In this document: one piece after another, positions 54,402 through 64,000 of the stretch
Layout: each line of letters opens with the position of its first letter
Numbering within the stretch: the first letter of the stretch is position 1
From: Siderastrea radians
Taxonomy: Eukaryota > Cnidaria > Anthozoa > Scleractinia > Rhizangiidae
Length of the DNA stretch: 64,000 bases
Assembly: GCA_964017195.1 (NCBI GenBank)
Contig: OZ024898.1
Span: 17,352,475 to 17,416,474, forward strand
Reading direction: 5' to 3'
The notes under the pieces: generated by a model
The model's database searches: none
Told to the model about the DNA's origin: nothing
Seen by the model: the letters and a program-made list of their open reading frames with translations, nothing else
Translations under genes and position numbers: made by a program

Positions 54402-54545
54402 TTATTTTGCGCGGTAATTTCTGTCAAAAATTTTCAACCCTTTTAAATATTTAGACCTAGCTGCTATCTTCTTCAGTTTATGGTGTATTTCAGCGGCCCT
54501 TTCAAATTCTAAGATTACAACTTTCACTCCCTTTCTTATGCTGCA
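54402..54545 (-). CDS. possible terminal exon, unknown gene
   Basis: Behind CCTTTTTTCAG on the minus strand the frame reads KGVKVVILEFERAAEIHHKL and KKIAARSKYLKGLKIFDRNY to a TAA at 54402. The amino acid mix is protein-like. It could be the end of the gene whose first exon is at 55308-55452, but a direct join is out of phase, so at least one exon would lie between. This is weak. Confidence 0.25.
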   Translation of the reverse strand, partial: CSIRKGVKVVILEFERAAEIHHKLKKIAARSKYLKGLKIFDRNYRAK

Positions 54546-55004
54546 ACTGAAAAAAGGCACCGCTTTCGGCGGAGGTTTGTGTTTCAAACTGAAATATCTG
54601 ACACAAAAACTATATCAGTTTTTAAGTGTATTTATTATTTTTATTAATTTATTCTTCTTGCCTTCGTCTTTTCTCCGCTGTAATGTTGAGTTAGTTTGAT
54701 GTGGTTTTACTTTTGTTCAGTCCAAGTTTTTTTGCAGATCCAGATCTTTGTCACAGATCTGGTAACTCTCACTGGTTACTATGTGGCTAAATCCAGTTTT
54801 TTCTTAATTCAGGGGGAGGGCAAGAAACCGTCACGGTAGAAAATCATGTGATAAAATTGGCGGAAAAGAGATGTTTTATGTACTACCGTTAGACCGTTTT
54901 TTAATTTTGTTTGTTTGTTTGTTCGTTCGTTTGTTTTTTGGTTGTTTCTTAATCGCTTCTTTCTTTCTAATTTTTTTCTATTCATTTTGTGATAATTTGC
55001 CATG

Positions 55005-55048
55005 TTCCGGGATGTTCCGGAATGTTCCGGGATGTTCCATGTTCCGGG
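55005..55048 (+). repeat. short minisatellite ATGTTCCGG(G/A)
   Basis: Four to five units of 10 bp (CATGTTCCGG variants) run here within a T-rich region. It contains no gene. Confidence 0.75.
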
Positions 55049-55307
55049 TTTTGTTGACGCCCAAACAAACATCACCGTTTACATGTACATATAAAATCCT
55101 GTCTGCATCTGCATATTGTTTCACCTGTATTTCGACTGCATGTACTTTTCCATTGGAACGCGACTTCCTGAAAATCGCAAAAATTAATCCCCAGCAAGAA
55201 AAACCAGTCTTTCCCATTCGCAAAAATGAGTTCCCGCAAAAGACAAAAAAATCGCCCATCGCAATATAAAGCTCCCACAAAAAATTAGCGCTACACTAAG
55301 TGCGTAC

Positions 55308-55452
55308 CTGAACACCATTCGTATGGCTCCGGGAAGTCAAATTCAGAGGGCATTTCCGCTTGATGAATTTCATTAAGAAGTGTCGTCCATCCCCACAGAG
55401 CTCGCGTTTCTAACCTTTGTTGTAGATTAACAAAAAACTCCTGTCTTCCCAT
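55308..55452 (-). CDS. first coding exon of an unidentified gene
   Basis: ATG at 55452 opens MGRQEFFVNLQQRLETRALW and continues WGWTTLLNEIHQAEMPSEFD and FPEPYEWCS for 48 codons, to a CAG/GTACGC donor at 55307 (phase 1). Composition is clearly protein-like, codons are unbroken, and no repeat overlaps. About 100 bp upstream, near 55570, is a GCGCGCATGATGC patch that may belong to the promoter. I do not recognise the family. Following exons are not evident in the T-rich, repeat-bearing DNA down to 54.4 kb. Confidence 0.5.
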
Positions 55453-55653
55453 ATTCCTAGGGCTTGATGAAACTTATTTCTACTCAACTACTACCAAGCA
55501 CTGACTATTAAAGCGAAAAGTCACTGCGAAGAGACGGAGATGGACCAAAGTCTTATAGCCGGGTGACAAACAGCGCGCATGATGCAGGAAAGCGCAGGTC
55601 ACGCTGGCGGCAATCTTATGGCGCGTTATCAGGGTCAAAATTCAATGCACAAA

Positions 55654-55779
55654 CTTTTTCCAGTTTGAATTTCGAAACAAGTCTTTTTGCATACAATTAC
55701 TTTCTTATTGCAGCTCTTTTTCCAGTTTGAATTTCGAACAAGTCTTTTCGCTTACAATTACTTTTTAATTGCAGCTCTT
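55654..55779. repeat. 62-bp tandem duplication
   Basis: Two adjacent copies of a unit containing CCAGTTTGAATTTCGAA, CAAGTCTTTT and TTATTGCAGCTC. There is no coding content. Confidence 0.85.
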
Positions 55780-55799
55780 GCTGCATGCTTAATTGTGAA

Positions 55800-56260
55800 T
55801 GAAGTTTATCTTGGCATTACCTGCTAAAAAGTACTTCTTTTTGCGCGTTTGTTGAGGTGAATAGAGTATCACTACATTAAAAATTACTTGTGAAATGTTT
55901 GTCTGTGTGATTTTTACGAGCCACCCCACGATAGTCGCCTTCCACGCAAATTCATTTTGTAAATATCTAAACTCTTAGTACACATTCTCTTGATAAGGCT
56001 CTGTTTGCAGTGCATCACTGGCGTCGTACGTCTTGCTCCAGTGCGATCGAAATCACGCTGACTTTGCCGATTTCCGGTTTATCAACATGCAATTACTTTT
56101 GACAAATTTTCTGCGATAAGTCTTCCTCGACAAATTTTCTGCGAAAAATCAACCAGGCGTTCTAATGCACAGACCACGTGGCTTGAGGAAGTCACGTGAT
56201 TCACTCTCCCATGATGCGCTTCAATCCTAAATTGTCACACAATTTTGTCACACCATTTAG
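55800..56260. other. no supported gene
   Basis: This is ordinary intergenic DNA. GACAAATTTTCTGCGA occurs twice near 56100-56150, and CACGTG-type E-boxes occur at 56175 and 56197. Confidence 0.4.
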
Positions 56261-56269
56261 AGATTTCTC

Positions 56270-56640
56270 CGTGTCGTCAATGTATCTTTTCCACTCAAGT
56301 GGTTTAGTATTGCTTTGGCTAATTATTTCCGTCTCAACCGAAGACATAAAGATGTTTGCGAAAGCGACTGCCATCTTTGTGCCCATTGCGGTTCCGTGTA
56401 TTTGGATATAGTTCTTATCGTTGAATTCAAATGAATTTTCTTGAAGGATAAGCCTTAGAATTTCTCTGAGGGACTGGGTGGGGATGGGGGTGTTGTCCCC
56501 GTAGAAATTCTCGTATGCTCTGCATACTGTGTTTATTCCCTCCTTTTGTGGGATATTTGTGTATAGGCTGGTAATTAACGTCTAGACAGACTAGAAATGT
56601 GCCCTCTGGGAAGGGTTGTCCTTTCTATGAAATTTACAAA
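56270..56640 (-). mobile_element. Penelope-like reverse transcriptase fragment
   Basis: The minus strand reads SLYTNIPQKEGINTVCRAYE, SLREILRLILQENSFEFN, YIQIHGTAMGTKMAVAFANI and KPLEWKRYIDDT. These are core reverse-transcriptase blocks of Penelope-like elements, with the catalytic Y-I-D-D present. A one-base shift near 56585 separates this from LPEGTFLVCLDV upstream. Homology stops right after YIDDT, where unrelated sequence follows. The GIY-YIG part is missing here; a different relic of it lies at 25.96 kb. Confidence 0.88.
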
Positions 56641-56754
56641 GTCAGTCGTATCCTTAAGATGTGACTTTTGTGACTTAGCTGTAGACTGAAGTATGCTGTC
56701 AACAAATGCTGATAGTCGTTCGGTGGGTCCGTCATTTCTCGGTGTGCGACACAT

Positions 56755-56842
56755 GCAGACTGCAGACCTGCAGACTTGCAGACCTGCAGACTTGCAGACC
56801 TGCAGACTTGCAGACTTGGAGACTTGCAGATTTGCAGACTCA
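56755..56842. repeat. 8-bp minisatellite TGCAGAC(C/T)
   Basis: About ten units of TGCAGACC or TGCAGACT run here, each holding a PstI site. The minus-strand ORF 56634-56846 (SLQVC repeats) is its translation. Confidence 0.92.
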
Positions 56843-56849
56843 ACATGCT

Positions 56850-57930
56850 GACCTTTCCTAATTCATTTTTAAACTAACCTTGAGCAAACTCCGCTGTTTC
56901 AACATCGCGTGCTTGCCGCTTGGTACGCTTTAAATGACCCTTTAAAAGAAAGCCTTTATAGGCCGTTGCTTTGAAGGCTGAACTTAGCAACATTCGTGTC
57001 TCTTCTTGTTCGTTTGAATAGGTTGTGGTGCGATTCCGAAGCTTGTTAGTCGTGTAACTATTACGGATTTCTATGGAGAACAGCTGTGTAAGCGAGTTCA
57101 CTGGTGTGGCTCAAGCTTATTTGTCCCCTAAAAGATATCATTGGAAAACAGGCAGTCAGATAAGCTATTACTGAATTTTAATTCTGAAAACGCCGTTTCT
57201 TTCTTCTGCTTTATTTACTTCCTTACTCGGAGCACTAAGCGAACTTCAGTTGGTAAAAGCATTGGCGTTCCGTCTTAAACACCGTACTGGCCAGCCCGTT
57301 TCATATTGAAGTCCCCTTTTCGGGCGTTTTTCAAGGTGGCTTAAGCAATTATTGCTGGGAGATGCCCGGAAAGCTATCATTAGAAAAATTTAACTGGTCT
57401 GCTGTAAATCCTATTCATTTTGCAGCTGGCTCTTCATATTTAATCGCTGAAACTGAGCACAGAGATGAATCGGGGGGGGGGGGGGCTCTCTTTGGAATAA
57501 TAGTGACGAGTACGGTGCCTTTTCTTGGGTAAATTGATTTTGTGGCAAAGAAAAAAAGGACGTTTCTTTGAATTAAGATCTAGGGCGATGGCCATTTTTT
57601 AGGGTATGGTTTTGGCCTGACGAATTTTTTTTGGTATAACAATTTGTCTTCATTCCCACGTTCCCGTCACTAATATACCTCAGTACCCCCTGGGAGATGA
57701 ACACGCAGTCATTTTTCTTTAACAAACGTGAGGAAGCAAGTGGTCAGTGTAAACATTACTTTTTATTTGTTAAATAGTTTCTGAAGATAATCTAAACAGT
57801 ATGAGCTGCACCTTAAATACTCAACTTATTGTCACGCGTAGAAATACAGCCTGAAAATTCTACCCAAACAGTACAGCGGACTTTTTGGAAAGTAAATCCT
57901 CTCATGTAAGCTGAACATAAAATTAAACTT
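56850..57930. other. no supported gene
   Basis: A G-run of about 13 lies at 57474-57486. The minus-strand frame 56874-57101 has no recognisable domain. Nothing else stands out. Confidence 0.4.
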
Positions 57931-58024
57931 TCATTTCAACATGGCGGCCGACGTTAACTGTGGGTGAAAAGGTAAGCCTTTTACTTTGTCGGTATTTCCA
58001 GAAGTGACTGCCTCAGGAAAAAGA

Positions 58025-58364
58025 ATGGATTTCGATGCCGACTCGGGCATAACAGATTTCGACCGATTTTTAACCGCGCTGGGAACCGTGAAAACAACTC
58101 GTAAGGCATTATATTTGCGATGAAATATTGAGGTTTTGGATGTAAACTTTACAAGGAGACTTGGGGAAATTGACCAGCAATGTTCTTCTATTAAGAAGCA
58201 AATTATGGCGGATTTTACCGAGGATGATAAAGTTGTTCAGGAACTGCGAGGAAACTTCGAAAGCCGCCGTTATACGGTTGAACTATCAATAGATATGATC
58301 GTCTTCATTTGGGGAACTTTGAATTGTTTCATTTTTCTGACCTGGGAAGAACGAATAAACCAAG
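58025..58364 (+). pseudogene. unrecognised reading frame broken by one TGA
   Basis: ATG at 58025 starts MDFDADSGITDFDRFLTALG and runs to LYLR before TGA at 58121. The same frame then continues without another stop through NIEVLDVNFTRRLGEIDQQC, SSIKKQIMADFTEDDKVVQE and LRGNFESRRYTVE, to a possible donor (CAAG/GTAGGA) near 58364. The two halves look like one helical protein. A leader with AACATGGCGGCC lies at 57940. Either TGA is a nonsense change, or a short intron hides it (ACTC/GTAAGG at 58100 is a donor-like site, but the phases do not fit). The family is unknown. Confidence 0.4.
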
Positions 58365-58435
58365 GTAGGACAAAATTGCACTTATTTCTGATTGCGAGCA
58401 TTCTCTTATTTTTCTTCTGTAAGAGGCCGACCACA

Positions 58436-58505
58436 GGATTTTTGAGGAGTGGGGTAGGGTGGGTGATTTTGTTGGGGGTGGGGTGGGTGATTTTGTTTGA
58501 TTTTG
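58436..58505 (+). repeat. G-rich duplication with quadruplex potential
   Basis: Two copies of GTAGGGTGGGTGATTTTGTT-like sequence give at least four runs of three to five G within 40 bases. No gene covers it. Confidence 0.55.
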
Positions 58506-58559
58506 TTTGGGCAATAATTTGTTTATCTTTCTAAGGCAACTATTGAGATCCTTTTTTTT

Positions 58560-59320
58560 TCTAAGACCGTTAACTCCATGAAAGATTTGCTTTTCGTTCC
58601 AAGTCTGTTTGTAAGATGATAATAATATAATAATAAATACACTCACTTACCCCCCCCCCCTCAAAAATCAAATGGTCAGCTCCTAAACCATTACTGCTGG
58701 GAGCAAATAAATGATTGATTCATTGGCATCAGTCATCATCTCAGGCTGATACCCTCGCTTCTCGCGGCATCCCTTCCTGCTCGTCGCTCGCGTTTTACGC
58801 GTGGCAACGACTAACTCAGATTTAAGAAAGAAAAATAAAATACTGCTCACAGTCTACTTGTTTCATTGTTGAGAATGTAAGCGCCTTTTAAATTCTGACC
58901 GAATTCTCTGCATTTGTGCCTGCCATGTTCAAAACATGATGTTGTATGAAATTGTTTGCCATGCATAATTCTTCCACAGGTTTCTTATGAGATAACTCGT
59001 ATGCCTAATTTTCTTAAAAAGGAACTTTGCAGCACACAATTATCCTACATTGGTGGCAGTACCTCTTCCTGGGCACTGTACTAGTAGCCAACGTCACTTG
59101 ATTAAAAATCCTTTATCGCTTTTACTTGAAATAGTGCCTTCCTTGAATAGGCTATAGAGAAAAGTTGAAGAGAAAAAACTATTTTCATGCGTGACTGTTT
59201 CTTTTGCTTTTGTTTTTATATAAATATATATATTTTGAAATCAACAGCATATTCTACCGAGAAAGGTAGATATTGTGTTTCAATGACATTTCAACAAGGG
59301 CCGCATTGGAAAGTCTAAAA
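58560..59320. other. no supported gene
   Basis: There is a C-run at 58650, an AATAAATGATTGATTCATTG repeat-like end at 58706, and AT-rich sequence with a TATATA stretch at 59218. Confidence 0.4.
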
Positions 59321-59326
59321 TTAAAC

Positions 59327-59666
59327 GAGCCCAGCAGGGATCTTTCAAGTAGAAGTGGTACCCCATACAACACCTGGCTTAATCAAGTGAGCCCACTACG
59401 ACAAAACAGAAGCCAAAGGCAAACATAAACGCAAAACAAAATGTGCACAACCGTTGTTAGTACACAAAAATATAACGACAATACCTACACCGACATGAGC
59501 CCGGCAGGGCTCTTTCCAGTAGAAGTGGTACCCCATGCAACAGCTGGCTTAATCAAGTGAGCCCACTACGACAAAACAGAAGCCAAAGGCAAACATAAAC
59601 GCAAAACAAAATGTGGACAACCGTTGTTAGTACACAAAAATATAACGACAATACCTACACCGACAT
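59327..59666. repeat. 170-bp tandem duplication
   Basis: Units 59327-59496 and 59497-59666 are nearly identical. They start GAGCCC(A/G)GCAGGG, contain GTGGTACCCCAT, and end CCTACACCGACAT. The high identity points to a recent event or an assembly effect. It lies directly beyond the 3' end of the MULE gene. Confidence 0.93.
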
Positions 59667-59710
59667 GCCCTAAGCTGAAATACGTCTTTGGACATGCCCA
59701 TGTCAGTTAC

Positions 59711-62700
59711 TTATTGAATAAGGATATTTAAACTCTGTTGTAGAAGCTGCTTGTGACATGGCAGGAGTTTCTCACGATCCTCGGCGCTGACATGCAGATG
59801 TTTTGTTGCCTCGAAAGACGAATTCTTCTTGCGAACACAAACTGGATTGATATGATAGTGTGTGGATTCTGGCTTGGTTGTTATCTTCATCTTGTTGCTG
59901 TTTCTGTCAAACCAGGATCTGTACTCCTTCGTCGTCAAAACGACATCGAAAGGGGCAGCTGGTACGTTGGAAGTACTTTCTCTGAGTGGTCCTCCACACC
60001 CATAGCAGACACGTGCAGTAGACGTCGAGAGCCACTTCAGCGTGTACACTTGGCCATCATCTGAACAGTGTGTCTATGGCCGCCTTTCCGAGTAATCTTC
60101 CTTCTGTCGCTCGCTACTTTTCTTTCTGTTGGATCGTTGTCGCTTGGTCTGCCCCGGTTTCATCCCCGAATTCTTCGGGGCAGTTATTGATGCCGTTGCC
60201 GTCAGGTTCGCCCCCCCCCCCCACTTTTAGTGTGATACCAGACAAGGTACTCGTCTAAACATCCAGCTACGTGCGCTACAGCTAGGGCATGGGAACATAC
60301 GGAAGAAACTTTATACGCGCGACAGTGACAAACACAGCAACCACCTTTCTTCATTTCCACAAAGTTTGGTGCGCTTCCTGAGTCGCTTTCCGTTAGGAAC
60401 CCCACATGTTTTCCTGGAGCTTTTACAACGTCGTTACTCATACACAGTCGGGCAGCTTTGTCGTATGCCCCTCTGTAAACTGGCGATAGGCCTGTTTCAG
60501 AAAATGGCAAAGACAGTTCATAACTGGGGAAAGAATCGTTTTGATCAGATCTTTCATCCGTGGACAATCCAGCATCTGTAAATGGAAGGAAAAGTTCACC
60601 CTGGGAGGCATTCTGCTGACTTGCACTTGGACTTGATTCGTCATCAATAACAATTACGGCCTTGCTCGGACTGTCAGTAACAGAAATGTCCTGGAGTTGC
60701 TCGCAAGCAGTATGTTCCCTCCTTGGCACACTTGATTCGTGGAACTTTCTCAGATGCTGGTCCCGTTGCCTTTGTGACCATTGGTAGGTCCACACATGAG
60801 CGTCTACTTGAAGATGCTTGTAAGGAGGAACCAACTGATAAGGCCCTACACCAATTATGGCGTCTTCAACAAAAGCTGCCTGGGCGTCCTTCTCTTTACG
60901 AATATTGTCCACAACGGTGGGCATGTCGGATGCCTTGTAATCTTGACGCATTTTCAGATTGCGATGCATCGACGCCGGGTCATTGTTATAGTAGTATTCG
61001 TACCCTGATCCAAGGTCACGACGAATAGGGTACAGCAGCATCTCCTTTGCATCCTGTGCTTGGTATCGGCAAAACCAATCGTGAAACTTTGGATTGTCCG
61101 TGTCCCGTGCCTCACGCTCCTGTGTATCCCATATAGCCTTAAACTCTGCGAGATCTTGTTCAAATTCCCTCTCACTTGGCCCGTCCAACAGACCCCTTTG
61201 TTGAGTCGCCTCTGAACCAAAAATGTCCGCCATGAATTCCTTTTTGGCCTTGTCGTTGACGCCCAATTCTGAAAGCTTGCGTTGTAAATCATCTTCAAAG
61301 TGTTTCTTGCAGGCTACAAACACAGCACTTGGAAACTGAGAGCTCAATCCTTTCTTCATCGCTCTATCTCTGTCGCTTCCTATGGCCAGAAGTGATGCCA
61401 GGTTTGCATTTACTCTAATCATGGAGCTTGCAAGGTATGCAAACGCTTCTTCATCCCTATGCTTGTGGATAAGTGTCGGCCCAATCATCACTGGGTGTTT
61501 CCCTGTTCGTTTGGAGATGACTTGTCTGTGGCGATACGTTGTTGGCGTGACATAGAACTCGCCGCAGTTGTACGTAGTGTCCACGCTTAAAATGCCAGGA
61601 TCCGATGGATTTGTACAGAAACGCTCTACTTCCTTAAGTTGTCGCTCATCTGCCAAAAAAGCCAACGGTTGTGGTGCACCCTGGCGAAATTGGAGAAATC
61701 TGCTTCCTTTGTTGCCCGTTTTGTCTTCCACACACTTAAGCATTATCGCAAAAAGCTCGTCCTTATATGCCCTTTGGGTAGGTGGCAAAGGATCACTCTT
61801 ATGTTGGGAACGTTCCTTTATTTTTTTAATTTGTTTTACGGATTTCGGAAGAGAGGATACACTTCCTACCAATCGTACACCACCAGCCTCGCTGCGGGTG
61901 TCACAGTACACATCTCGTGTACTTTTCCCTTCTTTAAGCTTAGCAACAATGGACTGCAGAGTCGACGGTTGTGTTCGTCATTTCTTGTTTGGAGTTACGG
62001 CATGCTCTTCATCCTTAAAAGTGTAGGTCAATAAAGAGTACCGATGCTGCTTTCCGTCACGCTCTTTGAGACTGTAGATACGACGCCTAAATCCCTTGCC
62101 ATATTTTCCATGAAGAAAATAGGTTTTTGATAATGTATACCTCTTGCCTTCTACCTTGACGGATGTTGTTTTTCTTCCATTGTTTCACCAACAAAAGTCA
62201 TCTGATTTCATGTCCTCTTCATGCTTCAGCCGGTCTCTGTCAATCACAAAAATGGCATTTGATTGACAGAGTGAAGGTGTCTCGGCGCAGATGATGTAGC
62301 TGGGAGGGTTAAGAAGAAATTGCACCACTTCTTCTGACTCGAAATTATCTTTTATGGGCGCGTACGGAATAGACATTTTCCCATGAAGGTGCCTCATGTC
62401 TGTTGCGTCAAAAGACAACAGTTTGCTTTTTTGAGGAGGAGTGCTGAAAATAAAAGCAAACAATTAATTTATACCTCTTACTAAACGCGTTCCGCCACAA
62501 TTCCAAGCGCAAAAACAAGGCTCTGTAACTTACAATATGAGCAGAAAAAACGAGGTAGTGTTAGTTCTTTTGAGAGGTCTACTTACTTAATTTTATTATA
62601 TTCAATTACATTGAAGGCTTGGCTTAAATGAGCTCGTATAGGTTACTTAAGGCTCGTCTGTCTGTTTTTTAAATTTTCTTTTTCAGTGTAAATGGACCTT

Positions 62701-63907
62701 CTAAAACCTAACATGTTGAAAAAAAATGTAGCTCCAACCAATGCACGCTGGCTCACAGAAGAATTTGATTTTAAAAACAAAATCACACTATTCTTTCAAA
62801 GAAATCAAGATTCGAGAAATAAAAAGATGTTACCTGTACTCTTCTGACGTTGAATCAGAGGAATCGCTGCTTACTGAATGAGTGCTGTAAGAAATAGTAC
62901 AATTATTTAGTAAACAAACCTCTTTCGTCGGCTGGTATAACAGAAGATAGGGCCAGCAGAGATTGTCCGAGAATAAACAGTTAGCCTAGCTATATCGCGT
63001 ATTGGTGATCTGAAGGCGATTGCAAATGACGTAAGGGCATCATCCTTCCATATACCAGCACGCCATGGAATAAAGAATGCAAATAAACTGGAGCAGTTGA
63101 ACGATTCACGTTAAAAGTGGACTGTTGACAAACGTGGCTTTGTTGCTGAATGCCATGCGCCAAGAAGTCCCTGAAAAAAAGGTGAAATAACTTGCCCCGC
63201 TGTAAAGACACGTTGAACACACTCAACTAAATTCTGTTGCTTTACAAATCGACCGACGATCGCAAGCCCACCAGTTATATAATATTCCATAGCTTACAGC
63301 TAAGACCACGTAAAATACTGACTCAATTGAAGCTTGCCTATAGCTCTGAATTAATGTTCACTAGTAATTTTTCTTCACCTTCGAAAACAATAAGAACATG
63401 CTGTGTTGGTATCTGGTACTTTCAGGAACAACATTTTTTGCGATTTCATTGTCAATGAATTTAACAAAACGAGTTTAGTTTTCTACCCTTTGAAATGAAA
63501 AAGTGGTAAAACTAAAGAGACTGACATTGTTTTGTTTTTTACGACCAAGAAATAGGAGAGCAAATATTCACGCGGACTGGGTGTGTCGCCTGATACCCAT
63601 CCGCTTTGTTTCCGTGTGAAGGAAAATAGCCAATAAAATCGGTGGGTTATAAATAAAGATATCAAACATTAGGACAAAGGACACTTTCAATGTCCCACTG
63701 AATCTTGTGTTACAGACGAAGATCTTTCAAACAAGTCATACAGCAAGTATTCTCAAGTAATATTTTCTCGTTTTAATTTCTAACACGAAAGAACTTTAAA
63801 TAATGGATGGCTCCAGTCCTTTTCTGAGTACTTTAGACGACAAGTACAGGCAAATAAACTTACATGCGCTCTCCACTGGAATCTTCCATTAACTCTTCAT
63901 TGTCTAC
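59711..63907 (-). pseudogene. spliced MULE (Mutator-like) transposase with SWIM zinc finger, broken by stops
   Basis: Exons 63907-63864 (44 nt), 62884-62834 (51 nt) and 62443-59711 join in phase with GT-AG signals, giving ...SSDSSDSTSEEYS/TPPQKSKLLSF. The gene probably starts beyond 64,000. The protein has an N-terminal FAR1/FLYWCH-like block (DDFCW...NNGRK), a MULE core with ILSVDTTYNCGEFYVTP (first D), IGSDRDRAM (second D) and ACKKHFEDD (C-x2-H), and a SWIM finger CVCHCRAYKVSSVCSH. The C-terminal region is CYGCGGPL...HYHINPVC. Lesions are in-frame TGA at 62185 and at 61978, a frame shift in a run of 12 G (plus-strand C, 60211-60222), and TAG at 60074. All other sequence stays in frame. It is a decayed transposase or a former domesticated gene. 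Confidence 0.8.
62890..63860 (-). other. intron between 5' exons of the MULE-like gene
   Basis: This is bounded by the donor of the 63864-63907 exon (AT/GTAAGT) and the acceptor TTTCTTACAG before 62884. No ORF inside resembles protein. The frames at 62990-63226, 63237-63458 and 63483-63665 are treated as chance. Confidence 0.5.
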
Positions 63908-64000
63908 CTAAGTTTAAAAGTGTGATATTCATGAAATTAGATAGCCAAAGATGCCAAAGAAAACAAAATGTAAAAATATGTAGATTTATTTATTTTGATA

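Noticed and set aside
57955..58002. Intron GTAAGCC...TTTCCAG before the ATG at 58025
   Set aside because: At about 31 bp it is too short for animal splicing.
45344..62187. Stop-codon reassignment or selenocysteine at in-frame TGA
   Set aside because: PTP4A and other genes use standard stops, TAG and TAA also interrupt, and no SECIS-like context was seen. Decay is simpler.

Overview
The window reads as an intron-bearing metazoan genome, most likely an anthozoan and probably a stony coral. This is an inference. It rests on one complete animal gene (PTP4A/PRL phosphatase, five exons with GT-AG introns and a CAAX end), on a moderately AT-rich background, and on very dense DNA-transposon, MITE, Penelope-like, LINE and SINE debris of types I associate with cnidarian genomes. 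There is no sign of bacterial organisation: no operons, Shine-Dalgarno sites or CRISPR.

Layout. 0-3.6 kb: a possible two-exon micro-gene (532-869, +), a foldback MITE and repeats. 4.0-9.4 kb (-): a large spliced transposase-like gene with an N-terminal zinc-binding region, a conserved core, a FEN1/XPG-like (PIN-fold) nuclease region and a C-terminal CXC cysteine domain. It resembles what is described for AcademX-type DNA transposons. It is broken by a hAT-type MITE inside the reading frame and by a one-base frameshift. 12.4-15.9 kb: a nest of a LINE split by a Harbinger-type MITE, a second small repeat and an inverted, broken hAT transposase. 17.5-29.5 kb (-): PTP4A, intact, with introns full of MITEs and a Penelope GIY-YIG relic. 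30-35.7 kb: a MITE, SINEs and isolated candidate first exons. 35.9-41.7 kb: a 5.8-kb imperfect palindrome whose arms carry a higher-order tandem repeat and different later insertions. 41.8-42.2 kb: a 31-bp minisatellite.

43.3-51.2 kb (-, with one + gene): a cluster of transposon-like coding remains. It holds a very long SAP/SH3-like protein with three in-frame stops and several frameshifts, an OTU-type cysteine protease with one in-frame stop, and a 2.9-kb terminal-inverted-repeat element enclosing two divergent unrecognised genes. 51.6-54 kb: two MITEs, then a 1.3-kb palindrome with 541-bp arms interrupted by a MULE-type MITE with a perfect 9-bp duplication. 55.3 kb (-): a clean orphan first exon. 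56.3 kb: a Penelope reverse transcriptase fragment. 58 kb: an unrecognised reading frame broken by one TGA. 59.3-63.9 kb (-): a spliced MULE/SWIM transposase with three in-frame stops and a homopolymer frameshift.

Apart from PTP4A and a few candidate exons, almost all recognisable coding sequence belongs to mobile elements. Most large ORFs are broken by only one or a few lesions. Long coherent frames therefore continue past stop codons, and start-to-stop ORF calling fragments them.
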